Assembly: GCA_019310865.1 (NCBI GenBank)
Contig: JAFDDL010000019.1
Span: 1-15,790, forward strand
DNA from: Deltaproteobacteria bacterium
Lineage (GTDB): Bacteria > Desulfobacterota > Desulfobacteria > Desulfobacterales > JAFDDL01
Direction: 5' to 3'
DNA: 15,790 nucleotides
Below the pieces are notes generated by a model. That model was not told where the DNA came from. It ran no database searches and saw nothing but the letters and a program-made list of their open reading frames with translations. This document shows, in pieces, positions 7,141 through 15,730 of this stretch (positions within the stretch are counted from its first letter, which is position 1; the number at the start of each line of letters is the position of its first letter). A program made the translations under genes and the position numbers.

Positions 7141-8964
7141 ATGAACAATTTGCTGACGCTCGTTTCATTTCTGACATGCCTGATTCTAACCCCGGCCATT
7201 CGACAGATTGCCGTGAAGCGGGGATGGATCGCGCTGCCTTCCAAGGAGCGATGGCATAAAAAGCCAACGGCATTGCTGGGTGGCATCGCCATTTACATCG
7301 CTGCGGCAGGGCCTCTTTTTTTTATAGCCGATTTTGACACACTTTTGCCCCATCTGCTGCGAATGACGGAAGTCGATCAGCCGCCGTCCATCGCAGCCGC
7401 ATTATGGATCGGTATGACCCTGATCTTTTTACTGGGGCTCCTGGATGATTTCATTCATATCAAACCCCACACTAAGCTCGTGGGTCAAATCCTGGTGGCA
7501 TCGCTCACAACCTTTCTCGGTTTTCGGTTAAACTGGTTCTCATCGCTCACGCTGGATACCACCTTGTCCATCGTCTGGATTGTGGGGATCACCAACGCCT
7601 TCAATCTCATTGATAACATGGATGGACTTTGCACCGGTATCGGCCTTGTGGCAGCTGCCTATCTGGCATATCTGTTCCAAGGATCGGCCCCGGATGCCGG
7701 CAGCGCAGCCATGCTGCTGATGGGGGCACTGGGAGCATTTCTTCTCTACAATTTTTCACCGGCCTCCATCTTCATGGGAGACAGCGGCAGCCTAATGATC
7801 GGATACACGCTGTCGATGCTCGCGATGTACTATGCGGACACTGCATCCGCTGCGCGGGTCGCCGCCTATGCAGTACCCATCATGACCCTGATGGTACCGA
7901 TCCTGGATATCTCCCTGGTGACCATGATTCGCCTTTTAAGTGGTCGAAAAGCATCGGTGGGCGGCAAGGATCACACCTCTCACCGTCTGGTGATCATGGG
8001 TCTCACCGAACGCGGCGCGGTGCTTTTTCTTTATCTGATCGGCGCCATATCCGGCAGTGCAGCGGTGTTTGTCAGCAAAAGCGACGGGTTGACCTCCCCG
8101 GCGGTCATTATTCCAGTGGGACTGGCATTCATTTTAATGGGGGTCTATCTGGCCCAGTTGCGCATCTATCCGGAAAAGGAGTTTTCGCTGCTCAGAAATC
8201 GGCCTTATACGCCGGTACTGCTGGAGTTCACCTATAAAAAGCAACTTCTGCTGGTGATTCTCGACTTTGGCCTGGTGGCATTTTCTTACTATTTGTCTTA
8301 CCGGCTTCGCTTTGATCAATCCATTTTTACCGAGTATTTCAAGATTTTTTTGCGCTCACTACCGGCCGTCATCGCCTGCAAACTCTTGGCATTTTTCATT
8401 ATCGGTGTTTATAGAGGCATCTGGGGCCATATGAGCACCAACGATGTGTTCGTCCACCTCAAAGCCGCCACCCTGGGTACGATTCTGTCACTGGCGGTAT
8501 TAACCTACATCTATCGTCTGGAAGGTTTTTCCAAGGGCGTATTTGTTATCGACTGGCTGCTGACCACCGGCTTGCTTTTGGGAACCCGGGGATCTTTCCG
8601 CATTTTTCTCGATACCTGGAAACGAAAAACGTTAAGTGGCCACGACGTGCTGATATACGGCGCCGGTAAAGGTGGGGAGATTTTACTCCGGGAGTTGTTG
8701 AACAATCAGAGCCTGGGGCTGAAACCGGTCGGCTTCATAGATGATGATATTTTGAAAAACGGTAAAAAACTGCTGGGATACCCTATCCTGGGAAGTTTTC
8801 AGGAACTTGAAACCGTGGTAAAAAAACACCGCCCCACCGGCCTTCTCATTTCGTTCAATCATGCAAACGGCAGGCCCTTTGACACCATCGCCGACAAATG
8901 CCATGAAAATGGCCTGTTCGTCCGAAAGTTTGCCATCCACCTTGTCGACATGATGAAAAATTAA
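7141..8964 (+). CDS. WecA/MraY-type sugar-phosphate transferase fused to FlaA1/CapD N-terminal region
   Basis: This protein of 607 residues has two parts. Residues 1 to about 340 are a polytopic GT4-type polyprenyl-phosphate sugar-1-phosphate transferase: GLLDD (D102, D103), NAFNLIDNMDG (152-162), MGDSGS (212-217) and HTSHR (278-282) are its catalytic and substrate motifs. It should load a sugar phosphate onto undecaprenyl phosphate at the inner membrane to start an O-antigen or capsule chain. Residues about 365-480 form a second hydrophobic region with YKKQLLLVILDFGLVAFSYY, and 500-607 a Rossmann-like domain (DVLIYGAGKGGEILL), as in the N-terminal half of FlaA1/WbpM/CapD dehydratases. The catalytic dehydratase half of those proteins is missing, and the frame ends at a normal stop. 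The ATG at 7141 is chosen; a TTG at 7135 sits better relative to GGGTG at 7120-7124 and would add two residues. Confidence 0.85.
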   Translation: MNNLLTLVSFLTCLILTPAIRQIAVKRGWIALPSKERWHKKPTALLGGIAIYIAAAGPLFFIADFDTLLPHLLRMTEVDQPPSIAAALWIGMTLIFLLGLLDDFIHIKPHTKLVGQILVASLTTFLGFRLNWFSSLTLDTTLSIVWIVGITNAFNLIDNMDGLCTGIGLVAAAYLAYLFQGSAPDAGSAAMLLMGALGAFLLYNFSPASIFMGDSGSLMIGYTLSMLAMYYADTASAARVAAYAVPIMTLMVPILDISLVTMIRLLSGRKASVGGKDHTSHRLVIMGLTERGAVLFLYLIGAISGSAAVFVSKSDGLTSPAVIIPVGLAFILMGVYLAQLRIYPEKEFSLLRNRPYTPVLLEFTYKKQLLLVILDFGLVAFSYYLSYRLRFDQSIFTEYFKIFLRSLPAVIACKLLAFFIIGVYRGIWGHMSTNDVFVHLKAATLGTILSLAVLTYIYRLEGFSKGVFVIDWLLTTGLLLGTRGSFRIFLDTWKRKTLSGHDVLIYGAGKGGEILLRELLNNQSLGLKPVGFIDDDILKNGKKLLGYPILGSFQELETVVKKHRPTGLLISFNHANGRPFDTIADKCHENGLFVRKFAIHLVDMMKN

Positions 8965-8981
8965 CTTGGAAATTCTAAACA

Positions 8982-10004
8982 ATGATCATACTGGGGATCG
9001 AAACATCCTGTGATGATACCGGCGCGGCCGTTGTCAAAGACGGCCATGAAATCCTGTCCAATGTGGTATCTTCACAAATAAAGATCCATCACCCATATGG
9101 GGGGGTTGTCCCGGAACTCGCCTCTCGCAAGCATATGGAAACAATCGTTCCCGTAGTGGAACAGGCCCTCAGTGAAGCAGGAATCGATTGGAGCCGGGTA
9201 GACGCCATTGCAGCAACTCACGGACCGGGTCTGGTTGGATCGTTGCTGGTGGGATTTTCTTTTGCAAAGGCCTGCGCTTATTCTCTGAACATACCCTGGA
9301 TCGGCATCGATCATCTGGAAGGCCACATCAACTCGGTTTTTCTAGAACCGGATGCCCCACCGTTTCCATTTGTTTCCCTGCTGGTCTCCGGCGGCCATAC
9401 CAGCATCTATTATGTAACCGGTCACACACATTACCAGCTTATGGGACAAACCCGGGATGATGCCGCCGGAGAGGCCTTTGACAAGGTTGCAAAGATGCTC
9501 GGCCTGGGCTACCCGGGTGGTTGTGTGATCGATGAGATGGCTAAATCGGCGAATTCGAATCAAATTCGGTTTCCCAGACCGTATTTAAACAAATCTGAAT
9601 TCGATTTCAGCTTCAGCGGACTCAAAAGCGCAGTCAACCGATATATTCAGACCCACCCGGACACCTATGCAGACCAGACGCCCGATATCGTGGCCGGTTT
9701 CCAGGAGGCTGTGGTGGATGTTCTCTCATTTAAATTGATGACTGCCGCCGGTTTTAAAAACTGCCGCCATATTGCCTTGGCAGGCGGCGTAGCGGCAAAC
9801 AGCCGACTTCGCCAACAGGTTCAGCACCGAGCCAAGCCCAAGGGGCTTAAGGTTCACCTGCCGTCGCTTGAATTTTGCGGAGATAACGCAGCCATGATTG
9901 CGGCGGTTGGATTTCAGTACCTGAAATCCGGAAAGGGGTCCCAGATGGATCAGGATGTCTACTCACGGATGCCGATGGCCGTCGCCAAATCGAAATCCAG
10001 ATAG
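8982..10004 (+). CDS. tsaD: tRNA N6-adenosine threonylcarbamoyltransferase TsaD
   Basis: TsaD (formerly Gcp/YgjD) transfers the threonylcarbamoyl group to A37 of ANN-decoding tRNAs, working with TsaB and TsaE. The 340-residue length is typical. It begins IILGIETSCDDTGAAVV. The metal-binding pair H111 and H115 lies in GIDHLEGHINSV, and the nucleotide-fold segments LVSGGHTSIYYV, ALAGGVAANSRLR and FCGDNAAMIA are intact. It starts 17 bp after the glycosyltransferase stop, so it probably shares that transcript. Only a weak GGAA precedes the ATG. The last 46 bp overlap the 3' end of the convergent nagZ, and the C-terminal tail (MPMAVAKSKSR) departs from the usual family ending. Confidence 0.96.
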   Translation: MIILGIETSCDDTGAAVVKDGHEILSNVVSSQIKIHHPYGGVVPELASRKHMETIVPVVEQALSEAGIDWSRVDAIAATHGPGLVGSLLVGFSFAKACAYSLNIPWIGIDHLEGHINSVFLEPDAPPFPFVSLLVSGGHTSIYYVTGHTHYQLMGQTRDDAAGEAFDKVAKMLGLGYPGGCVIDEMAKSANSNQIRFPRPYLNKSEFDFSFSGLKSAVNRYIQTHPDTYADQTPDIVAGFQEAVVDVLSFKLMTAAGFKNCRHIALAGGVAANSRLRQQVQHRAKPKGLKVHLPSLEFCGDNAAMIAAVGFQYLKSGKGSQMDQDVYSRMPMAVAKSKSR

Positions 10005-10987
10005 TCTGCCTTTAATTTCAGGATCCGACCTGTGGACCGTTGCATGCGCCTTTGCATTTCCGGGGATTCGTCAAATGCCGCTAATAGCGTTTCCAACGCT
10101 GTCTCCATGTGCTTGCGATGGTGACAGATCAGCGCCACATCGATATCTGCGGCAACAATTTGCCGAATAACCGTTCGAATATCAAAATGTTTGGTTATGG
10201 CCCCCATATCCAGGTCATCTGTCAAAACAATCCCCTTATAGCCCAGTCGATCGCGGAGCCACCCCTGGACAATTGCCGGGGAAAGGCTGGCCGGCCAATC
10301 CGGATCGATGGCTGAATATCGAATATGAGACAGCATCATTCCCGCCACCTGGCAGGTAACCGCCCGCTCAAACGGTTTGATGTCAAAGGCCATCAGCGAA
10401 TCTGAATCTGCATCAAATACCGGCAGATCGTCGTGTGAATCCAGGGTGGTGCGGCCAATGCCCGGAAAATGTTTGGCAACGGCCATGATGCGATGCTGTT
10501 GAAACTCCCGAATCATGTGTTCGCCCATTTCCGCGACCCATTCAGGATCGCCTCCAAACGCTCGACCGGCCATGACACTGTTGATATCCCGTGGTGCCAC
10601 GTCCAATACCGGGGCCATATTCATGTTGAAGCCGATTTGCTCGAGCTCTCCGGCCGTTACCCGAGCAAATTCAATCGCGTCGGAAACACCGGTCATGGCG
10701 GGATTACCCGGAAACTGGGTAAAGGGCGGCTTGAGTCGTTTCACCTGCCCGCCCTCCTGATCAATGGCGATCAACAAAGGCGGCCGGCCGCATTGCTGGG
10801 CATATTGCTGAATATCTGCACACAGGCGGGTGATCTGTTCCGGATAATCGATATTCCGGCTGAACAGAATCAGTCCCCCCACGTGCAGTGTATCGATCAG
10901 ATACCGGACGTCATCGGATAATTTCCGGCCATGAAAACCGACCATCAATCGCTGGCCCGCCAATTGCTCTCGAGACAATTCACCCAT
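9959..10987 (-). CDS. nagZ: Beta-N-acetylhexosaminidase NagZ (GH3)
   Basis: NagZ removes N-acetylglucosamine from muropeptides during cell-wall recycling. This 342-residue single-domain GH3 enzyme shows LIAIDQEGGQVKRL, the loop KHFPGIGRTTLDSHDDLP with the catalytic D183-H185 dyad, and the nucleophile motif VLTDDLDMGAI (D257). No signal peptide is visible, fitting a cytoplasmic recycling enzyme. The usual KHFPGHG reads KHFPGIG here. AGGAG lies 5 nt before the ATG and touches the mltG stop; the 12-bp gap indicates one operon with mltG. The 3' end overlaps tsaD tail-to-tail. Confidence 0.94.
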   Translation of the reverse strand: MGELSREQLAGQRLMVGFHGRKLSDDVRYLIDTLHVGGLILFSRNIDYPEQITRLCADIQQYAQQCGRPPLLIAIDQEGGQVKRLKPPFTQFPGNPAMTGVSDAIEFARVTAGELEQIGFNMNMAPVLDVAPRDINSVMAGRAFGGDPEWVAEMGEHMIREFQQHRIMAVAKHFPGIGRTTLDSHDDLPVFDADSDSLMAFDIKPFERAVTCQVAGMMLSHIRYSAIDPDWPASLSPAIVQGWLRDRLGYKGIVLTDDLDMGAITKHFDIRTVIRQIVAADIDVALICHHRKHMETALETLLAAFDESPEMQRRMQRSTGRILKLKADYLDFDLATAIGIRE

Positions 10988-10999
10988 GGATTCTCCTGC

Positions 11000-12004
11000 C
11001 TACCGTCTGAGCTGATACTTGCGCACAGCACGGTTATGGTCTTTGATGTTGGTTGAAAACTGATGGGTCCGATCCCGCCGGGCGACAAAATAGAGAAATT
11101 CCGTCTCAGCCGGGAACAGCGCAGCCCGGATGGCCTCTTTTCCCGGGTTTGCGATGGGACCCGGGGGAAGCCCCTTCATCTGGTATGTGTTATATGGTGT
11201 TGGCGTGGTCAAATGCTTACGGGTCAGGTTACCATCAAAGTCTTTTATACCATAAATAACCGTTGGATCGGACGCCAGTCGCATACCGCGCGCCAACCGG
11301 TTGTGAAACACGGAGGATATAATGGGCCGCTCGGCGGGATCTCCGGTTTCCTTTTCGATGATGGCGGCGAGCGTCACAATCTGATGCACCGAAAACCCCA
11401 TTGATTCGGCACGGACTTGCCAGTCAGGCGCAAACACCGACCAGAATCCGGCCACCATGGTATCGATGATTTTTTCCGATGTGACGTCTTTGGGGAAAAA
11501 ATAGGTGTCCGGGTACAAATACCCCTCAAGGCCGTGCCCTTCGAGTCCATAACGTTCCGCCAGACGCGCATTGGAAGCAAATTTTCTAAAATCGGCTGCA
11601 TTGGCAAAATCCGTTTTTTCAATCATCTCTGCGATCTGCAGCAACGTATGGCCTTCCGGTACCGTTAACCGATATAGTATGACTTTGCCCACAACGAACC
11701 GCTTGAGTATATCCGCCGGTGACATGGCGCCGGATATTCGGTATTCGCCGGCTTTGATCTTTCGGTCGGATCCGTTGATCCGGGCAAGTAGACGGAACTT
11801 GAATGGGTGGGAAATGATGCTTTCCCGGGCCAGCACACGGGCGATGTCCGAAACATTCTGACCGGATCGCACTGTGAAGCGTCGGGTCGCCGCTTCCGGA
11901 AAAGCCGGCAGGGTCGCATAGTCGTTTAAAATGGAGACTGAAAGAAAAAAGGCAACACCGATCAACAAAACGGCGGCGGATACGATCACATGATACTTTT
12001 TCAT
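11000..12004 (-). CDS. mltG: Endolytic murein transglycosylase MltG
   Basis: MltG (YceG family) is an inner-membrane lytic transglycosylase that cleaves newly made glycan strands and helps set their length. The protein has an N-terminal membrane anchor (about 6-25), a LysM-like segment (FTVRSGQNVSDIARVL), then the catalytic domain with AAIIEKETGDPAER, where E217 matches the catalytic glutamate (E218 in E. coli), and MRLASDPTVIYGI. Its length of 334 residues is normal. The ATG at 12004 is chosen; a GTG at 12007 is immediately adjacent. AAGGAG is 16 nt upstream of the ATG, rather far. The preceding gene ends only a few bases before, and ATG-TGA-TG overlap in this junction suggests translational coupling. 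Confidence 0.94.
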   Translation of the reverse strand: MKKYHVIVSAAVLLIGVAFFLSVSILNDYATLPAFPEAATRRFTVRSGQNVSDIARVLARESIISHPFKFRLLARINGSDRKIKAGEYRISGAMSPADILKRFVVGKVILYRLTVPEGHTLLQIAEMIEKTDFANAADFRKFASNARLAERYGLEGHGLEGYLYPDTYFFPKDVTSEKIIDTMVAGFWSVFAPDWQVRAESMGFSVHQIVTLAAIIEKETGDPAERPIISSVFHNRLARGMRLASDPTVIYGIKDFDGNLTRKHLTTPTPYNTYQMKGLPPGPIANPGKEAIRAALFPAETEFLYFVARRDRTHQFSTNIKDHNRAVRKYQLRR

Positions 12005-12010
12005 CACATT

Positions 12011-13174
12011 CTAAGCGGTTCTCCTTGTTATACTATCTATAAACTCCAGGTCCTTGTTCTGGCTGTTCTTTGTCCCGATTATCAATATTTCAATCTGCTG
12101 CTCTTGGGTCTTTCTGAAGTACAGGCGTCCACTGTAAGCAAACAATACTTCCCAAACGGTCTGTCTTCCTTTCTTGCCGAAAACTTTTCGCTTTATTGGG
12201 ACCTGGTCCGGCACCTCGTTAAGCCGGTGGATAATCTCTTCTCCCTTTATCTTCATATCATCGGTAAGTCCGGAAAACCCCTCAATCGCCTTTTCATGAA
12301 CAAGGATATGCTTGTATAGCGCTTTGAATCGTCTGCCCAGAATTTCTTCTTCTCGGCTTTTCCGTCTATGCCCCCGGTTTTGGAGTTTTTCATATCCGGA
12401 TATTTTTTCTCTCAGCACACCCATCTCCGTCTTCTGTTGGGTCTGCAATGACAAATTTTGCGAGAGTGTTTCATCCAGCTGAACGATTTCTTCAAACAAT
12501 TGCGCTTCGTAATTACTGGCCTGAGCCTTTTGATCAGCAAGCTTTTTCTTCAACCGATCCCGTTCAAAGGAAACCGATTCATGCTGATCATGTAATTCAG
12601 CCATTCGTGCCTGATAGTCTTTTTCATGGTTTAAAAGCCGTTGAAGCACCTGTTCGCGTTCATGATCTTCCTGCTCCGTGAGCTGAAGACCGGCGCGGTA
12701 AAAAAGAAAAAGGCCCACCATGGATAGAAGAATGTAGCCGGCTAGTATTGAAATGGAGATGGGTTTGTAAAAACCGATTTTCACTTCCACCGTTATGGCA
12801 AGGCCATCATTGAGTAATGCGAAATTTTCGGATGCAACCGTCATTGCATTTTCAGGCATCACCGGTGGGTCGCTCTCTTCAATGGTTGACGGATACACGA
12901 TCGTCTTCCGACCGGCCGTGATCAGAACGGTAGTTCCAGCGCCCCAGGATATCATCTTCCGGGATTGAAGATAGCCATCGATGTTTGCCCGAAATGCCGT
13001 TTGCAGCCGGATGTTTCCCGCCAGGATAGATTCCACATCACCGGTGCTGACCTCTTCAATCTCACGGGTATAGTGCTTGGACAAATAATGCTCAAGCGCC
13101 TGGATCGTAAAACCATAACAGATCGGCGGGAGTAAAATGCAAATGGCAAGTACTCGGAAAGAAAGATGCTTCAT
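12011..13174 (-). CDS. Membrane-anchored coiled-coil protein with RelE-like C-terminal segment
   Basis: I do not recognise the family. The 387-residue protein has a first membrane segment at about 7-26, a presumed periplasmic part (27-137), a second membrane segment at about 138-159 and a long charged coiled coil (about 163-275) facing the cytoplasm. The last about 75 residues change character: VWEVLFAYSGRLYFRK (340-355) then IEILIIGTKNSQNKDLEFI (361-379). This pattern of strands, a GRxYF turn and a final strand-helix resembles RelE/ParE/HigB-type toxin folds, but the likeness is from inspection only. The layout recalls a sensor or signalling protein without a kinase or cyclase domain. It is placed directly upstream of mltG and downstream of the TPR lipoprotein, so an envelope role is plausible. 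No convincing ribosome binding site is seen before the ATG. Confidence 0.75.
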   Translation of the reverse strand: MKHLSFRVLAICILLPPICYGFTIQALEHYLSKHYTREIEEVSTGDVESILAGNIRLQTAFRANIDGYLQSRKMISWGAGTTVLITAGRKTIVYPSTIEESDPPVMPENAMTVASENFALLNDGLAITVEVKIGFYKPISISILAGYILLSMVGLFLFYRAGLQLTEQEDHEREQVLQRLLNHEKDYQARMAELHDQHESVSFERDRLKKKLADQKAQASNYEAQLFEEIVQLDETLSQNLSLQTQQKTEMGVLREKISGYEKLQNRGHRRKSREEEILGRRFKALYKHILVHEKAIEGFSGLTDDMKIKGEEIIHRLNEVPDQVPIKRKVFGKKGRQTVWEVLFAYSGRLYFRKTQEQQIEILIIGTKNSQNKDLEFIDSITRRTA

Positions 13175-13259
13175 GATGGCTCTATCGGCGTCGGCCCCCC
13201 AGCCTTAAGTGGGGCAATTCTCAGCCACATGGTTCGGACGGCCAACGCTGTCAGGGGCT

Positions 13260-15539
13260 TTACAGGTTCGCCAATTTCTCCATCTCGGCCTTGGCATCCG
13301 CGAAGGACGGATCAATGCCCAGCGCATTTTCCAAAGCGGCTTTTGCTTTTTGTGTCTCGCCCTTTTTCAGGTAAGCAAGCCCCAGATGATAATGAACGGT
13401 CGCGTTGTCCGTCATTTTTCCCAAACTGGCGTTGAATTCATTGATGGCACTATCATAAAAGCCTTTGTTATAATACGCCCAACCGAGTGTATCCATAATC
13501 CGCGGATCACGCGGTGCCAATTCCTTGGCCTTTTTGGCGAACCCAAGCGCCTCATCGGTGCTGCCGCCTCCGGCGATAATCTGATAGGCAAGATTGTTGA
13601 GCGCCGGAACCGATTCAGGATTAATTTCAAGCTCGGCCCGATAATGGTCTTCTGATAGCTTTGGCTGTTTCTTCAGATCGTATATGGTGCCAAGCATCAT
13701 GTGGAAACCTTTTTTCTGCGGGTTTTGTTTGAGGCCGGCTTCGTATTGCGCGATGGCCTCGTCGGCTCTTTTCTCAGAAAGATACAGCCGCGCCAGTCGG
13801 TGGTAAGAACGCATATAATTGGGGTCTTTGGCCAAAGCCGCCTGGTAAGCCTTTTCGGCCGAATCCTTATCCGGTTTTTGAACCAGAAGATCGCCTTTCA
13901 TGCACAGGATGATCGCATGAAGTCCAGCCCGGTCCCCCACCTGCTCCAATTGACGATCACACACGGCCAAAGCGGTATCCGTTTCCCCTTGGGCGGCTCG
14001 AATCTGGACCAACTGGCTTAAGGCTTCCATGTAAGCCGGATTGAGCGACAGCGCCGATTCAAATCGCTCCAAGGCCGGAGCGTTTTCCTTTTTCACGCGA
14101 TGGATTAGGCCCATCTGATAATGCACCATGGGGTTTTTCGGTGCCTCGGTCACCAATGCGGAAATGGTCTTTTCAGCCAGGTCAATCTTCTTGCTGTAAA
14201 ACTGGGCCGTTCCCAGGATAAAACGTGCCTGTTGGCTGCCCGGAACCAGTTCTAAAACCGAGTTGCACTCCCTTTCGGCCGAATCAAAGGCGCGATCTTT
14301 GAGATAAAGATCCGCCAGCATCAGCTTGGCCTTTATATGCTTCGGGTTCAATTCTACGGCCTCGAGCAGGGTCGATTTGGCCACCCGGGTTTCCCCGTTG
14401 CCCAAATGCGCAATGGCCTTATAATAATAGACATCCACCGCATCCGGATCATCTTTGAGAAGGTGGTCAAAGTGACCGATGGCGTCTAAATACTGTTTTC
14501 GCGCCACCATCAGTTCACCCTTTAGTCGCTGGGCCGGATTGTAATTGGGGCGCAATGTAAAGACTTCCTGTAAGCTGTTTTCAACGGTGTCATAGTCTTT
14601 ATTTTTCATATGGAATCTGGCGATGGTGGTCATAATCCCCACATCTTCGGGCTGCAGGGCAAGGGCCTTTTCATAAAGTGTGAGGGCCTTCTCGCCATTG
14701 CCAACCGCCTCGTAATACCTGGCTGAAACCAGTGCCGGCTTGGCGCTTTTGGGATCAATCGCCATGGCTTTCAGAAAGGCGGCTTCGGCTTTTCCCGGTT
14801 CAGACCTGCCCATGAAATAATTTCCCTTTACCAGGTAAAGGTCGGAATTGTCAGGATTGGCATCGATGGCTGAATCCAGAACCGCTTCGGCCCCCTGGAA
14901 ATTGCTCCGACTTTTGTAAAAACCGAACAGGGCCAGACGTATTTTGATGTCATCCGGGTTAACGGACACCGCCTGCTTCAATAGTTGCTCGGCTTCTTCA
15001 TATTTTCCGTCCATACTCTGCAACCGGGCCAGTCCCAGATAGGCGGATGTTTTTTGAGGGTCGAGGTCGATAACCTTTTGAAATGTTTCGGCCGATTCGC
15101 TACGATTGTCCTCTTGGGCCAGTGCACTGGCCAACATTAAAAGCGCTTCAATATTTTCCGGTTCTTTTGACAGCACAATATCAAGCTTCTCTTTGGCTGC
15201 CGGAAATTTTTTGCCCAGCACGAGAAAGGTTGCCAGCTTTAGATGTGCAGCGGTGTTTTCGGGATCGAGTTTGGCCACATCGGAATAAGCCTGATAGGCT
15301 TTTTTGGCATTTCCCAGTTTTAAATAAGTCTCACCCAGTGTCGTATAGGCATCAGCAAAATTGGGATCGATCTGAATTGCGTTTCTCAGTTCCAGTTCAG
15401 CGTTTTTATACTCTCCCTTTTCGAAATAGGCTTTTCCCCTTTCGAAATATCCCACCTTTTTCTCTTCCTTGGATGAGCAACCGATAACCAGCAGACAGCA
15501 AACCAACCATACAGAAGTAAATTTAACCAAACGACGCAT
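13260..15539 (-). CDS. TPR-repeat lipoprotein
   Basis: This 759-residue protein has a short signal peptide with a lipobox (LLVIGC, lipidated C21, followed by SS, which predicts outer-membrane sorting). The rest is built of about twenty tetratricopeptide repeats, with many clear units such as AYTTLGETYLKLGNAKKAYQ and VHYHLGLAYLKKGETQKAKA. TPR arrays are protein-binding scaffolds, so an assembly or export role at the envelope is likely. Its form is like that of the PEP-CTERM-associated PrsT lipoproteins, but no exosortase or PEP-CTERM protein is visible here. The ATG at 15539 is preferred to the TTG at 15545 because AAGGGGG (15546-15552) is 6 nt upstream of the ATG but touches the TTG. The gap to the next gene (85 bp) holds only a small GC-rich hairpin (13194-13215). 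Confidence 0.88.
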   Translation of the reverse strand: MRRLVKFTSVWLVCCLLVIGCSSKEEKKVGYFERGKAYFEKGEYKNAELELRNAIQIDPNFADAYTTLGETYLKLGNAKKAYQAYSDVAKLDPENTAAHLKLATFLVLGKKFPAAKEKLDIVLSKEPENIEALLMLASALAQEDNRSESAETFQKVIDLDPQKTSAYLGLARLQSMDGKYEEAEQLLKQAVSVNPDDIKIRLALFGFYKSRSNFQGAEAVLDSAIDANPDNSDLYLVKGNYFMGRSEPGKAEAAFLKAMAIDPKSAKPALVSARYYEAVGNGEKALTLYEKALALQPEDVGIMTTIARFHMKNKDYDTVENSLQEVFTLRPNYNPAQRLKGELMVARKQYLDAIGHFDHLLKDDPDAVDVYYYKAIAHLGNGETRVAKSTLLEAVELNPKHIKAKLMLADLYLKDRAFDSAERECNSVLELVPGSQQARFILGTAQFYSKKIDLAEKTISALVTEAPKNPMVHYQMGLIHRVKKENAPALERFESALSLNPAYMEALSQLVQIRAAQGETDTALAVCDRQLEQVGDRAGLHAIILCMKGDLLVQKPDKDSAEKAYQAALAKDPNYMRSYHRLARLYLSEKRADEAIAQYEAGLKQNPQKKGFHMMLGTIYDLKKQPKLSEDHYRAELEINPESVPALNNLAYQIIAGGGSTDEALGFAKKAKELAPRDPRIMDTLGWAYYNKGFYDSAINEFNASLGKMTDNATVHYHLGLAYLKKGETQKAKAALENALGIDPSFADAKAEMEKLANL

Positions 15540-15584
15540 TATCAAACCCCCTTGCCAACAGCCAAGTTATTTATGTCAAATAGT

Positions 15585-15608
15585 TGTGATTAAAACGGAT
15601 TAATCACA
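15585..15608. promoter_or_regulatory. 24-bp dyad upstream of the TPR lipoprotein gene
   Basis: TGTGATTAA and TTAATCACA form perfect 9-bp arms around a 6-nt spacer, 46-69 bp before the TPR gene start. The symmetry and position suit an operator. TTGACA lies just downstream on the minus strand (15579-15574), but no good -10 follows it at 17 nt. Confidence 0.45.
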
Positions 15609-15700
15609 TATTCCCGCATCATTGTCAAACGATCAATCCCCAAATCAGCAAGTACCGGTGGAACCATTTCGGTCTGAATTTGTGCACGACATTCGCGCAT
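15590..15700 (-). CDS. Doubtful 36-residue ORF
   Basis: From ATG at 15700-15698 a frame runs 36 codons to TAA at 15592-15590. The peptide begins MRECRAQIQTEMVPPVLADL and has an ordinary composition. A stop (TGA) directly precedes the ATG and there is no Shine-Dalgarno sequence. It may be the last coding remnant of a gene broken at the repeat immediately to its right, or chance. It fills part of the otherwise gene-free stretch 15540-15790. Confidence 0.2.
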   Translation of the reverse strand: MRECRAQIQTEMVPPVLADLGIDRLTMMREYVINPF

Positions 15701-15702
15701 TC

Positions 15703-15730
15703 AACTACCGGGGACGAACTACCGGGGACG
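15703..15730. repeat. Perfect 14-bp tandem duplication
   Basis: AACTACCGGGGACG occurs twice head to tail (15703-15716, 15717-15730). The second copy supplies the outer part of the adjoining hairpin's left arm. Confidence 0.85.

Noticed and set aside
7629..8237. Open frame of 202 codons on the plus strand
   Set aside because: It is an alternative frame inside the glycosyltransferase, rich in Gly, Ser, Arg and His as expected for a shadow of a GC-rich gene.
15585..15608. CRP-type site (TGTGA...TCACA)
   Set aside because: The half-sites are 14 bp apart, whereas the CRP consensus has 6, so the likeness is superficial.
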